Shown here: in pieces, positions 20,608 to 24,729 of the stretch
Layout: the number at the start of each line of letters is the position of its first letter
How positions within the stretch are numbered: position 1 is the stretch's first letter
Assembly (NCBI GenBank): GCA_026692885.1
Contig: JAPLNJ010000847.1
Coordinates: 1 to 24,729 of the forward strand
Direction: 5' to 3'
DNA from: Planctomycetota bacterium
Lineage (GTDB): Bacteria; Planctomycetota; Planctomycetia; Pirellulales; Pirellulaceae
Length of the DNA: 24,729 nucleotides
Translations under genes and position numbers: made by a program
Notes under the pieces: generated by a model
What the model was told of the DNA's origin: nothing
Database searches by the model: none
What the model saw: the letters and a program-made list of their open reading frames with translations, nothing else

Positions 20608-22476
20608 ATGCCGATAACCTCGATTGATCCAACTCTCAAGCATCCGAAGCCCGTCCAGCAACTCGCTTCGGCGACCGTGCGTTTCGCCGGAGATTCCGGC
20701 GACGGCATGCAGTTGACAGGCAGCCAATTAACCACGGCCTCAGCCCTGCTCGGCAACGACGTCGCCACATTTCCCGACTACCCTGCCGAGATCCGGGCGC
20801 CCAAGGGCACGCGGGGCGGCGTGAGTGGCTTCCAGGTCCAGTTTGCCTCCGAAGACATTTTCACCCCCGGCGACCGTCTGGACGCTTTGGTCGCAATGAA
20901 TCCCGCGGCCTTGGTGACCAACCTTGGCGATCTGCTGCCAGGCGGCATCCTGATCGTCAATGAGGATGCCTTCACGCCCAAGGACTTGCGGCTGGCGAAT
21001 TGCAGCAGCAATCCGTTGGATGACGGCAGTCTCTCGTCCTACCGGGTGATCAAGGTTCCGATGACAACCCTGACCCGCAAGGCGGTTGAGGATTTGGGGC
21101 TGGGGCAGAAATTTGCCGACCGCTGCAAGAACTTCTTCGCCACCGGCTTGATCTTCTGGATCTACGGCCGCCCGCTGGACGCCACCTTGCGGTTCATCCA
21201 GGAGAAGTTCGGCAACAAGCCGGACATCGCCCAAGCCAACGAGCGGGCTCTGCGGGCTGGCTGGTACTATGGCGAAACCACGGAAGCCTTCGAGATCAGC
21301 TACCAGGTCGAGGCCGCCAAGCTGGAGCCGGGGCTGTATCGGAACCTGATGGGCAACCAAGCCGTGGCCTGGGGTCTGTTGGCTGCCGCCACCGTGAGTG
21401 GCAAGGAGCTGTTCTACGGTTCGTATCCCATCACTCCGGCCTCCGAAATCCTGCACGAATTGAGCCGGCTCAAGAACTTCGGCGTCCGCACGTTCCAGGC
21501 GGAGGACGAGATCGCGGCCATCTGCTCGGCGATTGGGGCGGCCTTCGGCGGCGCACTGGCGGTGACCGGGACCAGCGGACCGGGTCTTGCTCTGAAGAGC
21601 GAGGCGATGGGTTTAGCGGTCATGTTGGAATTGCCGCTGCTGATTGTCAGCGTGCAACGGGGTGGTCCCAGTACCGGTCTGCCGACGAAAACCGAGCAGG
21701 CGGACCTGTGGCAGGTCATGTACGGTCGCAACGGCGAATCGCCGATGCCCGTGTTGGCTTGCAGGAGTCCGGCGGAGTGTTTCGAGGCGACGTTGGAGGC
21801 CTGGCGGATTGCCGTGCGGTTCATGACGCCGGTCGTGCTGTTGTCCGACGGTTACATCGCCAACGGTGCGGAGCCGTGGCGGATTCCCAAGCTGGAAGAC
21901 TTGCCCAAGATTCCGGTCATGCACCCGGGGCCTCTGCCGGAGGACGAAACATTCCAACCGTACGCCCGCGATGAACGCCTGGCGCGGCCTTGGGCCTTGC
22001 CTGGCACGCCGGGGTTGATGCACCGGATCGGCGGGCTGGAGAAGGAGGACATCACCGGAAATGTCTGTTACGACGGTGATAATCATCAGCGGATGATCCA
22101 CTTGCGGGCTCAGAAAATTGCGAACATCGCCCACGATATCCCGCCGCAGGATGTCGTCGGTCCCGACCATGGTGACTTGCTCGTGCTGAGTTGGGGCGGC
22201 ACGTTCGGGGCTTGCCGGACCGCCTGCGAAAGTTGCCAGGCCGCGGGATTGTCGGTGGCTCACGCGCATCTGCGGTATCTGAATCCATTCCCGGCCAACC
22301 TGGGTGAGATCCTCCCGCGTTACCGCCGCGTGTTAATCCCCGAGTTGAACTCGGGTCAACTGCGGATGATGATTCGTGGGACCTACTTGGTGGACGCCCT
22401 GGGCTTCAATAAGTTGAAGGGCAAGCCGTTTGCGGTGGAGGAAATCATGGAGAAGATCAAGGAGATTTTGGGCTAG
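20608..22476 (+). CDS. korA: 2-oxoacid:ferredoxin oxidoreductase, fused gamma-alpha subunit
   Basis: A 622-residue subunit of the thiamine-diphosphate enzyme that converts a 2-oxoacid + CoA + oxidised ferredoxin to acyl-CoA + CO2 + reduced ferredoxin (or the reverse). The N-terminal gamma domain (about 15-205: RFAGDSGDGMQLTGSQL, FPDYPAEIRAPKGT) is fused to the alpha domain (from about 250: YGSYPITPASEILHEL at about 271-286, AVTGTSGPGLALKSEAMG at about 318-335, VQRGGPSTGLPTKTEQADLW). The gamma-alpha fusion with a separate beta subunit is the KorAB-type organisation, so 2-oxoglutarate is the likely substrate, but this is not proven by sequence. No ferredoxin-like delta subunit is present nearby, so the partner ferredoxin must be encoded elsewhere. 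Confidence 0.93.
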   Translation: MPITSIDPTLKHPKPVQQLASATVRFAGDSGDGMQLTGSQLTTASALLGNDVATFPDYPAEIRAPKGTRGGVSGFQVQFASEDIFTPGDRLDALVAMNPAALVTNLGDLLPGGILIVNEDAFTPKDLRLANCSSNPLDDGSLSSYRVIKVPMTTLTRKAVEDLGLGQKFADRCKNFFATGLIFWIYGRPLDATLRFIQEKFGNKPDIAQANERALRAGWYYGETTEAFEISYQVEAAKLEPGLYRNLMGNQAVAWGLLAAATVSGKELFYGSYPITPASEILHELSRLKNFGVRTFQAEDEIAAICSAIGAAFGGALAVTGTSGPGLALKSEAMGLAVMLELPLLIVSVQRGGPSTGLPTKTEQADLWQVMYGRNGESPMPVLACRSPAECFEATLEAWRIAVRFMTPVVLLSDGYIANGAEPWRIPKLEDLPKIPVMHPGPLPEDETFQPYARDERLARPWALPGTPGLMHRIGGLEKEDITGNVCYDGDNHQRMIHLRAQKIANIAHDIPPQDVVGPDHGDLLVLSWGGTFGACRTACESCQAAGLSVAHAHLRYLNPFPANLGEILPRYRRVLIPELNSGQLRMMIRGTYLVDALGFNKLKGKPFAVEEIMEKIKEILG

Positions 22477-22520
22477 TGTGGCGCGGGGGACGGCACCCGC
22501 CGAGATTCGCCGTACAGAAG

Positions 22521-22619
22521 GGGGTCGGGTGTTCAGAAATTCATTTTTCGCGGGGCAACGACTGTGAGTACGGAAAGCACCTGGCCCGCGAAAAAATGAT
22601 TTTCGGAACACCCGACCCC
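22521..22619. repeat. Stem-loop between korA and korB
   Basis: Arms 22521-22554 and 22585-22619 are inverted repeats of about 34 bp with a few mismatches and one indel; both contain GGGGTCGGGTGTTC and TTTTTCGCGGG or complements. The 30-base loop reads GCAACGACTGTGAGTACGGA followed by AAGCACCTGG. It fills most of the 201-base korA-korB gap. It is either another dispersed palindrome or an RNA structure that sets the ratio of the two subunits. Confidence 0.75.
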
Positions 22620-22677
22620 TGGCCTGCAACCGTTCGTTCTCAAACTGCCCGATAACCATTGTGTTTTGAAGAGACTT

Positions 22678-23700
22678 ATGTCCAGCTCACAACTGCCTGT
22701 GCTCACCGCGGCTGATTTCGCCAGCGACCAAGACGTGCGTTGGTGCCCCGGCTGCGGCGACTATTCGATTCTCGCGCAGATGAAGAAGATGCTGCCGAGT
22801 CTGGGTGTGCCTTGCGAGAACACGGTGTTCATTTCGGGCATCGGTTGTTCCAGTCGGTTCCCGTATTACCTGAACACGTACGGGATGCACAGTATCCACG
22901 GGCGCGCGCCGGGTGTCGCCAGCGGTCTGAAGGCGGTCCGCCCGGACTTGCAGGTCTGGGTGATTACCGGCGACGGCGACGGCTTGAGTATCGGCGGCAA
23001 CCACCTGATGCATTGCATCCGCCGCAACATGGATCTCAACATCATTCTGTTCAACAACCGCATCTACGGTCTGACGAAAGGCCAGTACTCGCCCACGTCG
23101 CCGCTGGGCCAAGTCACCAAGAGCTCGCCGATGGGGGCCATCGACAACCCCTTGCATCCGCTGTCGATTGCCATTGGTTGCGAGGCGACCTTTGTGGCCC
23201 GAGCGATTGACGTCAACATCAAGCATCTGGGCGTGATTCTGCAGCGGGCTGCCCAGCACCGCGGCACGGCGTTCATTGAGGTGTATCAGAACTGCGTCGT
23301 GTTCAATGGCTCGGCCTGGGACTACGCCACCGACCGCGACGCGAAGGATGACAACGTTCTGGAACTGGTGCATGGCAAACCGTTGGTGTTCGGGAAGAAC
23401 CGGAACAAAGGGATTCGCTTGAACGGACTGAATCCGGAAGTCGTCGAGTTGGGTCAAGGCATCACGGAAGACGACCTGTTGTTCCACGACGAGCGGGCGC
23501 CGGAGCCGAGTCTGGCCTACCTGCTGAGCCGGTTGCGGCACGAAGACGGATTCCCCGAACCGATTGGCGTCTTCCGCGCCATCGAGGCGCCGATGTACGA
23601 CGAGGAGTGCAACCGACAACTGGTTGTCGCGCGGGAAAAGCAGGGGCCTGGGGACCTGCATCAACTGTTTACTTCTGGCGAAACCTGGGTGGTACCATGA
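22678..23700 (+). CDS. korB: 2-oxoacid:ferredoxin oxidoreductase, beta subunit
   Basis: A 340-residue catalytic subunit that binds thiamine diphosphate and the iron-sulfur cluster. Seen: WCPGCGDYSIL (Cys23 and Cys26, cluster ligands), a third cysteine in ISGIGCSSRFP, the cofactor-binding GDGDGLSIGGNH beginning at residue 98, and ILFNNRIYGLTKGQYSP, all typical of KorB. The ATG at 22678 follows GAAGAGAC; an in-frame TTG at 22666 is a poorer start. Works with the KorA just upstream. Its stop overlaps the next gene's start (ATGA), so the zinc-ribbon CBS protein is translationally coupled to it. Confidence 0.95.
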   Translation: MSSSQLPVLTAADFASDQDVRWCPGCGDYSILAQMKKMLPSLGVPCENTVFISGIGCSSRFPYYLNTYGMHSIHGRAPGVASGLKAVRPDLQVWVITGDGDGLSIGGNHLMHCIRRNMDLNIILFNNRIYGLTKGQYSPTSPLGQVTKSSPMGAIDNPLHPLSIAIGCEATFVARAIDVNIKHLGVILQRAAQHRGTAFIEVYQNCVVFNGSAWDYATDRDAKDDNVLELVHGKPLVFGKNRNKGIRLNGLNPEVVELGQGITEDDLLFHDERAPEPSLAYLLSRLRHEDGFPEPIGVFRAIEAPMYDEECNRQLVVAREKQGPGDLHQLFTSGETWVVP

Positions 23701-24212
23701 TCATCTGTCCCTATTGCGACCAAGAGAATCTGCCCGGCGCGGATGTCTGCGAGCAGTGTGGCAACTCGCTCAGCGACTTGAACCTGCCGGTGCCGGTGAC
23801 CGAACTAGAACGTAGTCTACTGAGAGATCGCGTGCGGACAGTGACCACGATGCCGCCGTTGACCGTTCTTCCTGAGACACGGATTCGCGAAGTGCTGCAG
23901 CTTATGCATGACCGTCAGGTCGGCTGCGTGATGGTTGTCGAGCACCGCAAACTGGTCGGCATCTTCACAGAACGCGATGCCTTGTTGAAGCTGGGTACGG
24001 AGGCCGTCGCCCTGGGTGACCGACCCGTGGCGGAGTTCATGACGCCCCAGCCTCAGACACTGCGTCTGGATGCGAAGATCGCGTTCGCCCTGCAGCGGAT
24101 GGATCTCGGTGGCTTCCGCCATGTCCCGGTGATGTCCCGGGACGACGAACCGGTAGGCGTAATTTCCGTGCGGGATATCCTGGACTACATTACTGAAAAG
24201 ATTGCTTCCTAA
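23697..24212 (+). CDS. Zinc-ribbon CBS-domain pair protein
   Basis: A 171-residue protein. Residues 1-23 form a zinc ribbon: CPYC, then CEQC after ten intervening residues. Two CBS motifs follow: about 47-95 (TTMPPLTVLPETRIREVLQL, GIFTERDALLKLG) and about 110-165 (EFMTPQPQTLRLDAKIAFAL, GGFRHVPVMSRDDEPVGVIS). It begins inside the end of korB (ATGA, four-base overlap), so it is co-translated with the oxidoreductase. The zinc ribbon suggests protein or nucleic-acid contact; the CBS pair suggests adenine-nucleotide sensing. A regulatory or assembly role for KorAB is inferred. Confidence 0.9.
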   Translation: MIICPYCDQENLPGADVCEQCGNSLSDLNLPVPVTELERSLLRDRVRTVTTMPPLTVLPETRIREVLQLMHDRQVGCVMVVEHRKLVGIFTERDALLKLGTEAVALGDRPVAEFMTPQPQTLRLDAKIAFALQRMDLGGFRHVPVMSRDDEPVGVISVRDILDYITEKIAS

Positions 24213-24231
24213 CGCACGGCCGAAAAGCAAC

Positions 24232-24269
24232 TCCCTCGCCCCGGTACTCCGGGGAGAGGGTAGGGGTGG
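24232..24269 (-). repeat. REP-like repeat, copy 4 (inverted)
   Basis: The reverse complement reads CCACCCCTACCCTCTCCCCG, then GAGTACCGGGGCGAGGGA, nearly identical to the core of the copies at 5536 and 16106. It starts 20 bases after the last CBS gene and could end its transcript. Confidence 0.75.
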
Positions 24270-24326
24270 CCCGCGCAAAATTGGGGAGTCGGGCGTCAAA
24301 CGAATGGTCCTGTTTTCGTTCCGCCC

Positions 24327-24512
24327 CCATCCGGGCTTGCCCCGGTGGAGCGAGGTTTCTGGACCACGCCACGGGGCCGCAACCGCCTCACTTCTTCCGC
24401 CGCATTCCGCCCGCCGCCTCCGGCGGCGGGCGGAATGCGGCGGAAGACAGCACGGCTGGCGTCTGCCGACGTAGTGTACGAAACGCAATTCCACCGGGGC
24501 AAACCCGAATGG
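24327..24512. repeat. Nested palindrome with perfect 25-bp core hairpin
   Basis: The core is a perfect 25-bp stem (24394-24418 with 24422-24446) around a three-base loop TCC; each arm begins CTTCCGCCGCATTCCGCCCG. Outer arms of 23 bp (24327-24349 and 24490-24512, two mismatches, core TTGCCCCGGTGGA) surround it. Such a long, GC-rich, tight hairpin is unusual and points to a mobile palindromic repeat. Confidence 0.8.
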
Positions 24513-24683
24513 CACGAGGTTAAACGTAAGTCGTTGTCATTCCGCCACTTTCCCCACTGGGCCTGCCCCAGTGGAAAAAGGGTTTGGTCTGGGGTGTTCA
24601 GTTTGTCTGATTCTGCGTTGAATTGGTGTTTTCCCGAATGCCTGATTTTGTTCCATTCTGGTTTGCCTCGCGGAGCGATTACG

Positions 24684-24721
24684 AAATCAAGGATGACCGA
24701 GTGGCCCCTGGGGCACCCCTG
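24684..24721 (-). repeat. 38-nt dispersed repeat, copy 2
   Basis: Inverted copy of 4060-4097 with one mismatch (37 of 38). It lies at the right edge of the window and may extend beyond it. Confidence 0.65.
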
Positions 24722-24729
24722 CTCGTGAT

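Larger units (their letters stand above)
24213..24729. other. Hairpin-rich non-coding end of the window
   Basis: About 515 bases with no believable gene. Contents in order: inverted REP-like copy (24232-24269), a nested palindrome (24327-24512), a small hairpin built on CCACTGG and CCAGTGG near 24556-24576 whose sequence echoes the preceding palindrome's outer arm, and the inverted copy of the 38-nt dispersed repeat (24684-24721). Open frames here read through the palindromes and are not protein-like. Confidence 0.6.

Noticed and set aside
19785..20768. 327-residue minus-strand open frame covering the pgk-CBS gap and the CBS gene
   Set aside because: The CBS protein on the other strand has clear domains, and this frame shows none; it is an antisense artefact.

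Overview
The window looks like planctomycete chromosome, probably of the Pirellulales/Planctomycetales type. The evidence is a Ser/Thr kinase carrying a C-terminal sulfatase-modifying-factor (FGE-like) domain, a DUF4058 protein, very large secreted proteins with LamG-like and glycoside-hydrolase domains, high GC, weak Shine-Dalgarno sites, and many large palindromic intergenic repeats. This assignment rests on recognising families, not on a database search.

Layout. (1) 1-2718 is a restriction-modification locus. It holds the C-terminal part of a DNA cytosine-5 methyltransferase cut by the window edge. Eleven bases later comes a probable restriction-endonuclease gene broken by one in-frame TAA, followed by a short ORF that may be a gene remnant. 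(2) 2717-4626 holds a DUF4058 gene between palindromic elements, including a 272-bp nested hairpin and a MITE-like element flanked by a 10-bp direct repeat. (3) 4627-7266 (minus) encodes a membrane kinase with an FGE-like domain; its linkers are partly encoded by palindromic repeats sitting in frame. (4) 7429-11229 (minus) encodes a giant secreted protein with LamG-like, barrel-like and amidotransferase-like regions. (5) 11230-12318 is a graveyard of gene fragments and palindromes. (6) 12315-15914 (plus) encodes a secreted family-2 glycoside hydrolase with a foreign beta-sandwich between its two catalytic glutamates. (7) 15915-16797 holds more debris: a REP-like repeat and two small gene remnants. 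(8) 16798-19714 is housekeeping: a TerB-like protein (plus), converging on a C-terminally extended nucleoside diphosphate kinase and phosphoglycerate kinase (both minus, pgk upstream of ndk). (9) 20064-24212 (plus) is a compact cluster: CBS-pair protein, KorA, KorB, zinc-ribbon CBS-pair protein. It encodes a two-subunit 2-oxoacid:ferredoxin oxidoreductase flanked by likely nucleotide-sensing proteins. (10) 24213-24729 is non-coding and full of hairpins.

The most interesting signals are these. The restriction gene appears killed by a single base change while its methyltransferase partner is open as far as it can be seen. One REP-like family has four copies here, two of them inside coding sequence in frame (kinase linker and glycoside hydrolase). 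An unrelated 89-bp palindrome also lies in frame in the kinase. The CBS-KorA-KorB-CBS cluster suggests energy-charge control of a reductive or oxidative 2-oxoacid step. No RNA gene or CRISPR array was seen.
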